A stretch of 44,256 nucleotides of DNA from an uncultured Desulfovibrio sp. (GTDB taxonomy: Bacteria; Desulfobacterota; Desulfovibrionia; Desulfovibrionales; Desulfovibrionaceae), in the NCBI RefSeq assembly GCF_944324935.1, contig NZ_CALUYG010000023.1:1-44256 (forward strand), in the 5' to 3' direction. The translations under genes were made by a program, and so were the position numbers. Under the pieces are notes generated by a model, which made no database searches, had not been told where the DNA came from, and worked only from the letters and a program-made list of their open reading frames with translations. This document shows positions 23,846 through 32,768 of the stretch, piece after piece. Numbering within the stretch: position 1 is the stretch's first letter; every line of letters starts with the position of its first letter.

Positions 23846-24642
23846 CAGGCACCCCCAAAGAAGAGAAAGCGTTTTTCCTGCGACTGCACGAGGGTGTCGG
23901 GCTGCCGCAGGGTGTTGACGGTCTCGCACTGCACATTGTCCGGCTGGAGGCGCGCCTGGTCAAGCAGCGGCTCGATGCGCGCCAGCAGATCCGCTACCGC
24001 CATGCGTGACGTCTGCGCAAAGCTGAGCACGGCGAAGCCGCAGGCATCCTCCGGCGGGCTGTCGAGCAGGTAGCGGTCGCGCAGGCGCATGGCCAGCGAC
24101 CTGGCCCGCAGCGGCCCGTAGCCCGGCAGCATGAGCGCTATGCCGCGCTCCGGCAGCGCGCCCAGGGTATCGCAGGCTTCCATACTCTGCGCGACGATGC
24201 CGGCAAGCCGCACCATGATGTGCGTACAGCGCGCGCTCGCGCGGGCCTCGTCCGTCAGATCCATGCAGATGAGCGAGAGCTGTCCGCCGCTGCGTTGCAG
24301 GCGTTGCAGGTCGCGTTCCATCTGGGAAAGAAAGAGCTCGCTGCACAGCATGCGCGCCAGTACATGATCCGTGGCTTGCAGGGGCGGACAGGCATCGGGG
24401 CAGAGATCCGAGGAGCTTTTGTCCATGAGGCCGCTCAGCGCCCGTGTCACCGCGGAGTCGTTGAGCGGCAGGGCCCCCCAGCGGCTGTTGGGGTAACGCT
24501 GGCGGAAGGCGCGCCATTTTTCCGGCGTCATGCCGTGCACGCGGCGCAGAACCAGCAGTTCGGTCCCCGTACCGGAGGGCGGGGCATCCCGCAGCTCCCG
24601 CAATTCGGTCAGCAGATCGTCAAAATCAGCGTTGCTGCTCAT
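23845..24642 (-). CDS. degenerate GGDEF-like protein coupled to FlhG-type ATPase
   Basis: I only partly recognise this 265-residue soluble protein. The C-terminal half (about 95-230) follows the pattern of a GGDEF domain: a start helix (HVLARMLCSELFLSQMERDL), then GGQLSLICMDL where cyclases have the metal-binding Asp, and a strand before LPG. However, the GGDEF signature is replaced by PERGIAL and the FKxxND segment is absent. It should therefore be catalytically dead and may act as a sensor or adaptor. The N-terminal 90 residues match nothing I know. It overlaps the end of prfB by 17 nt and the ATPase start by 1 nt. Confidence 0.7.
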   Translation of the reverse strand: MSSNADFDDLLTELRELRDAPPSGTGTELLVLRRVHGMTPEKWRAFRQRYPNSRWGALPLNDSAVTRALSGLMDKSSSDLCPDACPPLQATDHVLARMLCSELFLSQMERDLQRLQRSGGQLSLICMDLTDEARASARCTHIMVRLAGIVAQSMEACDTLGALPERGIALMLPGYGPLRARSLAMRLRDRYLLDSPPEDACGFAVLSFAQTSRMAVADLLARIEPLLDQARLQPDNVQCETVNTLRQPDTLVQSQEKRFLFFGGA

Positions 24643-25739
24643 GGCGGTAAAGGAGGTAGTCGTGCTGGAACTGGTCTATCTGGCCGTTGAGCACCGCCTC
24701 CACATCCCCGGCTTCGCTGTTGGTGCGATGATCCTTGACCAGCCGGTAAGGCTGGAGGGTGTAGGTGCGTATCTGGCTGCCGAAGGCGATGGCGTCCTTG
24801 CCGGCGTACTGCGCCTGCCGTTCCGCCTCCCGTTTTTGCAGCTCGAGATTGTAGAGACGGGCCTTGAGGATGCGCAGGGCGGATTCCTTGTTGTGATGCT
24901 GCGACTTCTCGTTCTGGCACTGGGCCGAGATGCCGGTGGGGATGTGGGTCACGCGCACGGCGGAGCTCGTGGTGTTGACGCTCTGCCCGCCGGGGCCGCT
25001 GGAGCGGAAGGTGTCGAAGCGCAGATCGCTTTCCTTGATGTCCAGCTCGATGTCGTTGCCCGCATCGGGGATGACGTCCACCGAGGCGAAAGAGGTGTGG
25101 CGGCGGCCCGAGGCGTCGAAGGGGGAGATGCGGATGAGCCGGTGGATGCCGCGTTCGCTGCGCAAAAAGCCGAAGGCGTGCGGCCCGACGATGCGCAGGG
25201 TGACGCTCTTTATGCCGGCCTCATCGCCGGGCAGGAAGTCCAGCTCCTCCACCTCGTAACCACGGCGGGCGGCCCAGCGGGTGTACATGCGCAGGAGCAT
25301 TTCCGCCCAGTCCTGCGACTCCGTGCCGCCCGCGCCGGGATGGATCTCCAGGATGGCGTCCTGATTGTCCTCCTCGCCGGAGAGCAGCATGACGAGCTCG
25401 GTATCCTCCAGCAGGGCATCCAGGGCATCCTGCTGGTCGTGCAGGGACTCGAGTGCCTCCTCGCCGCCGTCCTCCGCGGCCAGTTCCAGCCAGGCCAGCA
25501 TATCGTCATGGGCGGTTTTCAGGCGGTTCAGCCGTTCCACTTCATCTTCCAGCTGGCGTTTCTCCCGCAGGAGGGGGGTCAGAGCTTCCGGCTTGTCCCA
25601 GGCTCCGGGACGGGAAAGCTCCTGCTCGATGGCGGCAAGTCGTTTCTGATCGGAAGCGACGTCAAAGACGCCCCCAGAGGTTGTCGAAACGCTGGGTAAG
25701 GGTCTGGGAACGGGCCCGGAGATCACTGATTTGCAGCAT
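24626..25739 (-). CDS. prfB: peptide chain release factor 2, with programmed +1 frameshift
   Basis: RF2 recognises UGA and UAA stops and triggers peptide release. The frame-0 start is the ATG at 25739. It reads 25 codons and meets an in-frame TGA (25662-25664) inside CTTTGAC (25661-25667), preceded by an internal GGGGG. A +1 shift gives ...RLDVASDQKR and a 370-residue product of normal length. Functional motifs are SPF (ISPFDASGRR), which reads the stop codon, and GGQ (SSGPGGQSVN), which catalyses hydrolysis. It lies 14 nt after lnt and its end overlaps the next gene. An annotation without the shift would start wrongly at 25726. Confidence 0.97.
25661..25667 (-). promoter_or_regulatory. RF2 autoregulatory +1 frameshift site
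   Basis: On the minus strand CTTTGAC, with CTT slippery codon, TGA stop and following C, has an upstream GGGGG that can act as the internal ribosome-stalling site. This matches the well-known prfB site, by which low RF2 raises frameshifting and so RF2 output. Confidence 0.93.
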
Positions 25740-25753
25740 GGGATTTCAAGGGG

Positions 25754-27316
25754 TTAGAAGTTGCGGCGCACAGGGCCGAAAAACAGCAGGCCCAGCAGGA
25801 GCAGGGCCGCCGCGGCGGGGAGCCAGCGGGCGATGCGGTGGTAGGGGGTCGTTTCCGACAGGATGCGGGCCCGTCCCCAGTGGGCGGCCTCTTCAAACTG
25901 TCCCCCCCGCAGGACGACGCGGCCGCGCGCGTCGATGACGGCCGAGATGCCGGTATTGGTCCCTCGCAGGATCCAGCGGTTCTGCTCCACGGCGCGTACG
26001 GCCGTGAGGCGCAGATGCTGTAATGCCGCCGGCGAGCGGCCGAACCAGCCGTCGTTGCTGATGTCCACCAGCACGTTGGCGCCGTCGCGCACCCGTTGCT
26101 GGGCAAGCCACGGAAATATTCCTTCATAACAGATGAGCATCCCCAGTTCAAGACCGCTGCTGCGCAGGGGGCTCAGGCGGGTTCCGGGAGTATAGACGCC
26201 CACCTGCTGCAGCAGGCCTTCCAGAAAATTCCACTGCAGCCAGTCCGGCACATATTCGCCGAAGGGCACGAGGTGCTCCTTGTCGTAGTAGCCCGCCAGG
26301 CTGCCGTCCGGGCCGATGAGATAGGCCCGGTTGTAGACCCGCATGTCCGCCCGGCTGCCTTCAAAGCCGGGAGCGCCGGTCAGCAGGGGGCAGCGTGCCC
26401 GGGCGGCCAGTTCGCGTATGCGCGGCGTGTGCGGATTGGCGGCCATGAGGTTGAAAGGCAGGGCCGTTTCCGGCCAGATGATGAGCGGATGTTCGCCGGG
26501 ATGGGCGGCCAGCATCTCTTCCGTCAGGCGAAGATAGGTCTGGACGGTGCTGCGCTGGAAGGCCGGCAGCCATTTCTGGTTCTGGTCGATGTTGCCCTCG
26601 GCGAAGAGCACGGCAAAGCTGCCGCTGCCCTGCGGCAGGGGATCAGGGGGCTCGCTCTCGAGACGCCACCAGCCGTAGGCCAGCGCGGCGAGCATGAGCA
26701 GCAGGGCAAGCAGCGGATAACGCCTGCCGTGCGGCGCCATGAACAATAAAACGAGGAGAAAGGCCCAGGAGCCGTCCAGCAGATAGCCGCCCAGCAGGTC
26801 CGCCGGCTGGATGAGCAACGGCCAGGCCGCGAGCGCCCCGTACAGCGGCAGCCAGGGAAAGCCCGCCACCACCGCGTAGCCCCATTCCAGCAGATACCAG
26901 CACAGGCCCAGCGAGAGGGCCAGCACCAGCGGCGTGCGCCGTCGCAGCAGGTGGGCGGCCCAGGCAAAGAGCCCGCCCGCGCTGGCCAGACAGGCCGCCA
27001 CGAAGGCCGCGCAGGGGACGGCCAGCCACCACGGCAGCCCGCCCACCTGATAAATGGGCAGATACAGCCAGTAGAGCGCCGCCAGATGTCCGCCCCAGGC
27101 CGCCAGCCAGCCGCGCCGGAAAGCCTGCCCGGCCTGTCCGGCCCGCAGGCCGATGAGCGCCAGCAGCGGCGGCACGAGCAGCGCCAGAGGCGGCAGGGCA
27201 TCCGGCAGGAAGGGGAGGGGATGCGCAAAGCCCAGCCAGAGGCAGCCGGCGACGGCCAGCGGCAGGAGCGCGCGCGACAGTATGCCCTCGCGGGACGGGG
27301 GCCAGGCCGGCAGCAT
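25754..27316 (-). CDS. lnt: apolipoprotein N-acyltransferase Lnt
   Basis: Lnt adds the third acyl chain to lipoproteins in the inner membrane. The 520-residue product has several membrane helices in its first 215 residues, a nitrilase-like periplasmic domain, and a C-terminal helix (about 495-512). The catalytic triad is visible: E283 (IIWPETALPF), K346 (YYDKEHLVPFGEY) and C396 (MLICYEGIFP). The ATG at 27316 has GAGGAG at 5 nt and overlaps the CorC-like stop region, so translation is coupled. The BON lipoprotein in this window is one likely substrate. Confidence 0.96.
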   Translation of the reverse strand: MLPAWPPSREGILSRALLPLAVAGCLWLGFAHPLPFLPDALPPLALLVPPLLALIGLRAGQAGQAFRRGWLAAWGGHLAALYWLYLPIYQVGGLPWWLAVPCAAFVAACLASAGGLFAWAAHLLRRRTPLVLALSLGLCWYLLEWGYAVVAGFPWLPLYGALAAWPLLIQPADLLGGYLLDGSWAFLLVLLFMAPHGRRYPLLALLLMLAALAYGWWRLESEPPDPLPQGSGSFAVLFAEGNIDQNQKWLPAFQRSTVQTYLRLTEEMLAAHPGEHPLIIWPETALPFNLMAANPHTPRIRELAARARCPLLTGAPGFEGSRADMRVYNRAYLIGPDGSLAGYYDKEHLVPFGEYVPDWLQWNFLEGLLQQVGVYTPGTRLSPLRSSGLELGMLICYEGIFPWLAQQRVRDGANVLVDISNDGWFGRSPAALQHLRLTAVRAVEQNRWILRGTNTGISAVIDARGRVVLRGGQFEEAAHWGRARILSETTPYHRIARWLPAAAALLLLGLLFFGPVRRNF

Positions 27317-27317
27317 G

Positions 27318-28166
27318 CTACTCCTCATCGTGGGCGGGGGCGGCCTCCGGGTCGGGCTCCATACGCAGCCGCCGGATAAGCTTCTTGTCCGCATCCTGCA
27401 CCGTGAAAAGCCAGCCATGCAGGGCAAAGCGTTCGCCGGGGCCGGGCACATGGCCGGCTTCCATGCTCAGATAGCCGCCGATGGTGTCCACCTCGTCGGA
27501 CTCGATGTCCACGCCGAGTTCCTGCAGGTCTTCCAGCAGGGCACGGCCGGTCAGCTCGTAGATCCGCGGTTCGATCTCCCGGATGTCTTCCTGGCGGGGG
27601 GCATCGTGTTCGTCCTCGATGTCGCCCACGATCTCCTCGAGCAGATCCTCGATGGTGATGAGGCCGGATGTGCCGCCGTATTCGTCAAGCGCGATGGCGA
27701 TATGCTGTTTGCGGGCCCGAAATTCCTGCAGCAGGGTACGTATGGGTTTGGTCTCCGGCACGAAGAAGGGATCGCGCATGATGGCGGAAAGGGTCTGGGA
27801 GCCGGTCTCCGGCGAAAGCAGGCAGCTGAGGATGTCCTTGGCGTGCAGGATGCCGACGATGTTGTCGCGGGTCTCCCGGAAAACGGGGATGCGGGAGTGG
27901 CCGGACGTCACGATGACGCGCGCCACCTCCGCCAGGGGCATGTCTTCCGGCACGCAGTCGATGTCGGTGCGCGGCGTCATGGTGTCCTGCACTTGCAGGT
28001 CGTTGAAGCGCAGGATGCCGAGCAGCATGGATTCCTCGTCGGGTTCCACTTCGCCTTCGGCCCGGGCTTCCAGGATGGCTTTTTCGAGGGATTCCTCGTC
28101 GTCGCGCCCGAACAGGCGTCCAAGACGCGACCAGATACTACTGTGACTCTCGGAACCACCGTCCAC
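27318..28166 (-). CDS. CorC/HlyC-type CBS-domain protein
   Basis: A 282-residue cytoplasmic protein of the hemolysin/CorC family, without the membrane DUF21 domain. Two CBS domains (about 60-185, containing VQDTMTPRTDIDCV and IVGILHAKDIL) precede the CorC_HlyC transporter-associated domain (about 200-275). CorC proteins are linked to Mg/Co efflux, and in many genomes the gene sits next to lnt, as here. The start is a GTG at 28166 with AAGGAGG 5 nt upstream; the next ATG is far inside. Confidence 0.9.
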   Translation of the reverse strand: MDGGSESHSSIWSRLGRLFGRDDEESLEKAILEARAEGEVEPDEESMLLGILRFNDLQVQDTMTPRTDIDCVPEDMPLAEVARVIVTSGHSRIPVFRETRDNIVGILHAKDILSCLLSPETGSQTLSAIMRDPFFVPETKPIRTLLQEFRARKQHIAIALDEYGGTSGLITIEDLLEEIVGDIEDEHDAPRQEDIREIEPRIYELTGRALLEDLQELGVDIESDEVDTIGGYLSMEAGHVPGPGERFALHGWLFTVQDADKKLIRRLRMEPDPEAAPAHDEE

Positions 28167-28190
28167 AATGACCTCCTTTGTTGAAGGGAG

Positions 28191-29108
28191 TTAGTGATGA
28201 TGTCCGCTCAGGCTCTCGACCCAGCGCAGGATGGGGTCGACGCCTTTGAGCGGGGATGCATGAAACCACTTCAGGACACGTTCGCCGGGCTGGAGCAGCG
28301 CCCAGTTGGTGAACTCCAGCCCCACCAGAAGGGCCGGCGGATTTTCCCGCAGGCGGGTATTGTTGACCGAACAGGTCGCCCAGAAGGTGACGGGCTGACC
28401 GTCCATCTCGAATACCAGCAGGCAGAATAACGGGGAACCTCTTTCAAGGTCAACGGGGGGAGCGGCCTCTTTCTTCTCCAGCGGAAAACCGATGGCCATG
28501 CCCGAGGCGGAGATGTCCGCCAGGAAGAGCGGCGGTGAGGCCGCGCCGCGCTTGGCCGCCAGAACGGGCGGGCCGACCTGCTCAAGGCTGAGAGGCATGG
28601 GCTGCTGGGGCGTGATGGTCCAGAGGCTCAGCAGGCGTATCTTGTCCTGCGGCGGGACGATGCGGGCGAACGAGCGCTTGTGTCCGATCTCCATGCTGAC
28701 GGGAAAGCTCATCTCCACAGCCTGGAAGGGTTCGTCGGGGATGACCTTGCGAATCTCGCAGCAGAATTTGAAATATTGCTGGCCGGCCTGTTCTTTGGCG
28801 CGAAACAGCAGATAGGCCGGCGCGTTGGTCAGGGAATGGGCAATGGGGTCCAGCATGCGGAAAAGCAGCTTGTCCTTTTCCTGCGTTTCGAGCTGGCCCC
28901 GGTAGCTGCGACAGCCGATGCCCGGCGCGTCCGGCTCGATCTCGAAGATCTCGCGCGAGAGCAGGGCATCGTCCAGGATGCTGCGGACGATGGTGTGGAA
29001 ATGTTTTTGCGAATGGCGGGAATGGGCGTGCTTTTGCCAAAAATAGCCCAGGATGAAAAGGAGCAGCCCTCCGACAAGGCTCAGTGAGATGATCAGCAGT
29101 GGCGACAT
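28191..29108 (-). CDS. membrane-anchored PilZ-domain protein, probable c-di-GMP receptor
   Basis: A 305-residue protein with one N-terminal membrane helix (about 4-23), a YcgR-like N-terminal region (RSYRGQLETQEKDKLLFRML), and a C-terminal PilZ domain. Both c-di-GMP contacts are visible: R145xxxR149 (RSFAR) and DxSxxG at 198-203 (DISASG), with a late LLVGLEF strand. The linker between these two motifs is longer than usual. The ATG at 29108 has GGAG. It lies between mnmG and the CorC-like gene on the same strand. What it controls is unknown. Confidence 0.8.
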   Translation of the reverse strand: MSPLLIISLSLVGGLLLFILGYFWQKHAHSRHSQKHFHTIVRSILDDALLSREIFEIEPDAPGIGCRSYRGQLETQEKDKLLFRMLDPIAHSLTNAPAYLLFRAKEQAGQQYFKFCCEIRKVIPDEPFQAVEMSFPVSMEIGHKRSFARIVPPQDKIRLLSLWTITPQQPMPLSLEQVGPPVLAAKRGAASPPLFLADISASGMAIGFPLEKKEAAPPVDLERGSPLFCLLVFEMDGQPVTFWATCSVNNTRLRENPPALLVGLEFTNWALLQPGERVLKWFHASPLKGVDPILRWVESLSGHHH

Positions 29109-29154
29109 GCGTTTCTCCAGACGGTGACGACGAGCGGCACGGCGGTTCGGCGAT

Positions 29155-31053
29155 TCAGCGGGTGGCTGCCGGCGGGGAGGTGCGCAGCAGGCCCAGCTTG
29201 TGCAAATGGATCTCCAGACAACTGACGGCCGCGGGAGTCACGCCGGAAATGCGTCCGGCCTGTCCCAGATTGCGTGGTCGTACGCGTTGCAGCTTTTCTT
29301 CCACCTCGCGAGAGAGGCCGACCACGGCACTATAGTCCAGATCTTCCGGCAAGGGAACCGATTCCAGCGACCTGGCCCTGGCCACCAGCTCGCGCTGGCG
29401 TTCCAGGTAGCCCGCGTACTTGATGTCCACCTGTACGCTGAAGGCGGCATCGGCCTCCTCGGCCAGCAGGGCGGCAAGGCCGGCATGCCAGTCGGCCAGG
29501 CGCTCAAGCTCCAGCTCGGGCCGTCGCAGGGCCTCGGCCAGGGTGCGCCCGTGCAGGCTCGCGTCCGGCAGGGTCGCCGGCAGGCGTTCCGTCTCCAGCA
29601 GACGGCGCAGCTTCGCCGCCCCTTCCCGCTTGCGCTGGAAGAGCGCCCAGTGGACATCGTCCACAAGGCCCAGCTCCCGCCCCAGCGGCGTCAGACGGAT
29701 GTCGGCATTGTCCTCCCGCAGGAGCAGGCGGTGTTCGGCGCGGGAGGTGAACATGCGGTACGGCTCCTCCGTGCCCAGCGTGACGAGGTCGTCCACCAGC
29801 ACGGCCATGTAGGAGGAGGCGCGGTCCGGCAGGAAAGGCGGCAGGTCGCGCAGCCGGCAGGAGATGTTGAGCGCCGCCCACAGGCCCTGGGCCGCCGCTT
29901 CCTCATAGCCGGACGTGCCGTTGATCTGCCCGGCCAGCCAGAGACCGGGCACGGCTTTGCTCTCCAGCGTGCCGGCGAGCTGTATGGGATTGGCGTAATC
30001 GTATTCGATGGCGTAGCCGGGCCGCACCATGACGGCATGCTCCAGCCCGGGGATGGCAGCCAGCATGGCCTGTTGCACGTCCAGCGGCAGACTGGTGGAG
30101 ATGCCGTTGGCGTAGACTTCGGCGCTGTCGAGGCCTTCGGGCTCCAGAAAGATCTGGTGGCGTTCACGGTCGGGGAAGCGGGCCACCTTGTCCTCCACCG
30201 AGGGGCAGTAGCGCGCGCCCGTGCCTTCGATGACGCCCGTGAACAGCGGCGAGCGGTCGAAACCGCTGCGGATGGCCGCATGGGCGGCCTCATTGGTCCA
30301 GGTGATGTGGCAGCTCACCTGCGGCAGCACGGGGCCCGGCCCGCGGAAGCTGAAGCGCGGCGGCGGCGTGTCCCCCCGCTGTTCCTCGAGCTGATCGTAG
30401 TTGATGGACGAGCGCAGCAGACGCGGACATGTGCCGGTCTTGAGGCGGCCCAGCCGGAAGCCCAGCCGCCGCAGCGCGGCGGAAAGCCCGTGGGCCGGCG
30501 CGTCGCCCAGCCGGCCGCCGGGCAGGTGGGTCAGCCCCACATGGATGCGTCCCTCCAGAAAAGTCCCGGTGGTGAGCAGGACGTGCGGCGCGTAAAAGCG
30601 CAGGCCCAGCGCGGTCAGCACGCCGCGGACGCCGCCGTCGTCCGTGAGGACGTCCACCACCTCGTCCTGCCAGATGCGCAGGTGCGGCAGGCCGAACAGA
30701 GTGGTACGCACGGCCTTCATGTAGGCCTGTCGGTCCATCTGGGCGCGCGTGGAGCGCACGGCCGGGCCCTTGCTCATGTTGAGCGTGCGGAACTGGATGC
30801 CCGCCGCGTCGGCCCAGAGGCCCATCATGCCGCCGAGGGCGTCGATCTCGCGGACCATCTGCCCCTTGGCCAGGCCGCCGATGGCCGGATTGCAGGACAG
30901 ATGGCCCAGACGGTCCACGTTGCCGGTCACGAGCAGGGTGGGATGTCCCAGCCGGGCCAGCGCGGCGGCGGCTTCGCAGCCGGCATGGCCGCCGCCCACC
31001 ACGATGGCCGCGAAGCGATCCCGGTCGGAGAGGTCAAGAGCGGCAGAGCACAT
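29155..31053 (-). CDS. mnmG: tRNA uridine-5-carboxymethylaminomethyl(34) synthesis enzyme MnmG
   Basis: With MnmE (not in the window), MnmG uses FAD to modify the wobble uridine of several tRNAs. The 632-residue product has the FAD-binding GGGHAG (20-25), [12 protein letters not shown], the [11 protein letters not shown] and [10 protein letters not shown] segments, and [16 protein letters not shown] near residue 375. The C-terminal helical domain that contacts MnmE is present. The ATG at 31053 overlaps the end of the M20 peptidase gene by 20 bp; a TTG at 31059 in frame is less likely. Confidence 0.96.
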   Translation of the reverse strand: MCSAALDLSDRDRFAAIVVGGGHAGCEAAAALARLGHPTLLVTGNVDRLGHLSCNPAIGGLAKGQMVREIDALGGMMGLWADAAGIQFRTLNMSKGPAVRSTRAQMDRQAYMKAVRTTLFGLPHLRIWQDEVVDVLTDDGGVRGVLTALGLRFYAPHVLLTTGTFLEGRIHVGLTHLPGGRLGDAPAHGLSAALRRLGFRLGRLKTGTCPRLLRSSINYDQLEEQRGDTPPPRFSFRGPGPVLPQVSCHITWTNEAAHAAIRSGFDRSPLFTGVIEGTGARYCPSVEDKVARFPDRERHQIFLEPEGLDSAEVYANGISTSLPLDVQQAMLAAIPGLEHAVMVRPGYAIEYDYANPIQLAGTLESKAVPGLWLAGQINGTSGYEEAAAQGLWAALNISCRLRDLPPFLPDRASSYMAVLVDDLVTLGTEEPYRMFTSRAEHRLLLREDNADIRLTPLGRELGLVDDVHWALFQRKREGAAKLRRLLETERLPATLPDASLHGRTLAEALRRPELELERLADWHAGLAALLAEEADAAFSVQVDIKYAGYLERQRELVARARSLESVPLPEDLDYSAVVGLSREVEEKLQRVRPRNLGQAGRISGVTPAAVSCLEIHLHKLGLLRTSPPAATR

Positions 31054-32284
31054 GGGCAAAGACCTTGGCGTCGCCGATGGTGGCGGCGATGGACGAGTGT
31101 TCGTCGGGCTGATGGCAGGTGTTGCACAGGCGGCTCCAGACCACGGCGGGCAGGCCCTGACGGCGCAGCAGCGCCGCCACCGTGGCTCCGCCGATGCCCA
31201 CGGGGCGGGCCGTCACGCCGTAGACGGCGGCGACGGCTTCGGCCAGCGCGCCGACCACGGGGCTGTCCCGCGGGGTGACGCTGGCCGCCTGATGGTGGTG
31301 GATGTCCACCGTGATGTCCACGCCGTAGCGGCGGGCCGTCTCCGCCGTGCGCGCCCGCGCGGCGGCCAGCACGCTTTCGGGCGTCACGTCCGGCAGCAGG
31401 CGGCAGTCCACATAAAAGCAGTCGTCGCCCGGCAGGATGTTGATGCTGTCGGCCCCGCCCTCATGGCGTGTGGGCACGAAGGTGGAACAGGGCGGCTGGA
31501 AGAGCGCGTCCGTCTCCGGGAAATCCTCCGCCAGTCCGGCGCAGGCCAGCACGGCGGCGGCCCCGGCCACGAAGGCGTTGGCCCCGCATTGCGGCTGCGA
31601 GGCATGACACTGGCGGCCGGCGGTGCGTACGCGCAGCCAGAGTACATGTTTTTCGGCCACTTCCACTTCCGAGCCGTCCGGCGAGCCCGAATCGGGCACG
31701 ATATACAGATCTTCCGGCCGGAACAGATCCCCGGCCTGTTCGAGGACGTATTGCAATCCCCGGGCGTTGCCGCACTCCTCATCGGCCATGAAGACCAGAC
31801 CGAGGCCCGGCGTGGGACGCTCCGCGCCGGCCTCCAGCGCGGCGCGCAGGGCGGCGGCCAGCAGCAGCATGCTTACGAGACCCTGCTGATTGTCTTCCAC
31901 GCCGCGGCCGTAGAGCAGGTCGCCTTCCCGGCGCACGGTCCAGGGATCGCTGGTCCAGGAGGTCTCCGGCCCGGCGGGGACCACGTCCGTATGGGCGAAG
32001 AGCCAGAGGGTCCGCGTTTCCCTGCCGGGCAGACGGGCGATGAGGTTGGGCCGCTCGCCGCAGGACACGCGTTCGTCCGGCGCATTGCACCAGCGCAGCG
32101 TGAAGGGGGAGCCCGGGCCGCCGAGCAGGTCGGCTATCTGGCGGGCTTTGGGCATTTCGCCGTCGCCGCCGTTTTCCGGGCCGAGCGCCCGAAAGGCCGT
32201 GAGGCGGCGTTGCAGGTTCTCCACGGTATCGCCCTGCGCGCTCAGATGATGCAGCAGCGCGTCAAGCAGCGGTTGTGCGGACAT
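31034..32284 (-). CDS. M20 family metallopeptidase
   Basis: A 416-residue di-zinc amidohydrolase/peptidase related to DapE, ArgE and carnosinases. Ligand and catalytic motifs are FAHTDVV (H98, D100), [10 protein letters not shown] (D131), the E169-E170 pair in ADEECG, the Asp in VPDSGSPDG, and a C-terminal His in CHQPDEHS. A dimerisation domain lies in the middle. The substrate is unknown; it could be a dipeptidase or acyl-amino-acid deacylase. The ATG at 32284 has CGGAG 6 nt upstream. Its 3' end overlaps mnmG. Confidence 0.88.
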   Translation of the reverse strand: MSAQPLLDALLHHLSAQGDTVENLQRRLTAFRALGPENGGDGEMPKARQIADLLGGPGSPFTLRWCNAPDERVSCGERPNLIARLPGRETRTLWLFAHTDVVPAGPETSWTSDPWTVRREGDLLYGRGVEDNQQGLVSMLLLAAALRAALEAGAERPTPGLGLVFMADEECGNARGLQYVLEQAGDLFRPEDLYIVPDSGSPDGSEVEVAEKHVLWLRVRTAGRQCHASQPQCGANAFVAGAAAVLACAGLAEDFPETDALFQPPCSTFVPTRHEGGADSINILPGDDCFYVDCRLLPDVTPESVLAAARARTAETARRYGVDITVDIHHHQAASVTPRDSPVVGALAEAVAAVYGVTARPVGIGGATVAALLRRQGLPAVVWSRLCNTCHQPDEHSSIAATIGDAKVFAHVLCRS

Positions 32285-32315
32285 GGCAGACTCCGAAAAC
32301 ATCCCGGCGGGATGC

Positions 32316-32343
32316 AAAAAAAGGAGGCCCGACGAGCCTCCTT
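32316..32343 (-). terminator. terminator of the PxxKW gene
   Basis: On the minus strand the stem AAGGAGGC / GCCTCCTT with a 7-nt loop runs directly into a run of Ts. It lies 50 nt after the PxxKW stop and just before the M20 peptidase ribosome site, so readthrough would be needed to feed the peptidase gene from this side. Confidence 0.88.
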
Positions 32344-32393
32344 GGAAAACAGGGGACGCCCCTCGGGAGGGACGACACGGAAAACTGGGCGGT

Positions 32394-32657
32394 CTAGCGG
32401 CCCTTGGCGGCGCGCTTGGACGCCTTGAGGGGGTTGACCTTGGCGGCGGCAGCCACCTGCACCTTCACATGGGTGGCGAAGTTGCAGCGCCCGCCCGCCC
32501 ACTTGCGTTCGGGATTGGGGTAGCTGGAGCAGAAGTTCTGGCCTTCGAACTCCCGCACGCGATCGCAGCCTTCGCACTTTTCCACCACGGGGAGAACGGT
32601 GATGCCGTTCACAGCCACACCATCAGCCGTTTTGACGGCATTCTGCAGAGCAGTCAT
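32394..32657 (-). CDS. PxxKW family cysteine-rich protein
   Basis: A small 87-residue basic protein. It carries CEGCDRVREF, then NFCSSYPNPERKWAGGRC, which includes the family's namesake P-x-x-K-W motif, and ends in a Lys/Ala-rich tail. Cys spacing suggests metal binding (Zn or Fe). The family is known to me mainly from sulfate reducers, without an assigned function. The ATG at 32657 has GGAGG 8 nt upstream. With a near-consensus promoter and its own terminator, it is a well-expressed single-gene unit. Confidence 0.88.
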   Translation of the reverse strand: MTALQNAVKTADGVAVNGITVLPVVEKCEGCDRVREFEGQNFCSSYPNPERKWAGGRCNFATHVKVQVAAAAKVNPLKASKRAAKGR

Positions 32658-32707
32658 ACTGTGTACCTCCATAGCGCCGCGGCGCTGGTAATTCTTCGGA
32701 ATGGGCA

Positions 32708-32735
32708 ACTATAGTAAAAATCCCTGTCCTGTCAA
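32708..32735 (-). promoter_or_regulatory. strong sigma-70 promoter of the PxxKW gene
   Basis: On the minus strand a consensus TTGACA (32730-32735), a 16-nt spacer and TATAGT (32708-32713) lie about 50 nt upstream of the start codon. It is the best promoter match in the window. Confidence 0.85.
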
Positions 32736-32768
32736 GGGGAATTCCGCATAGCCCGCCGCTCGACCATC

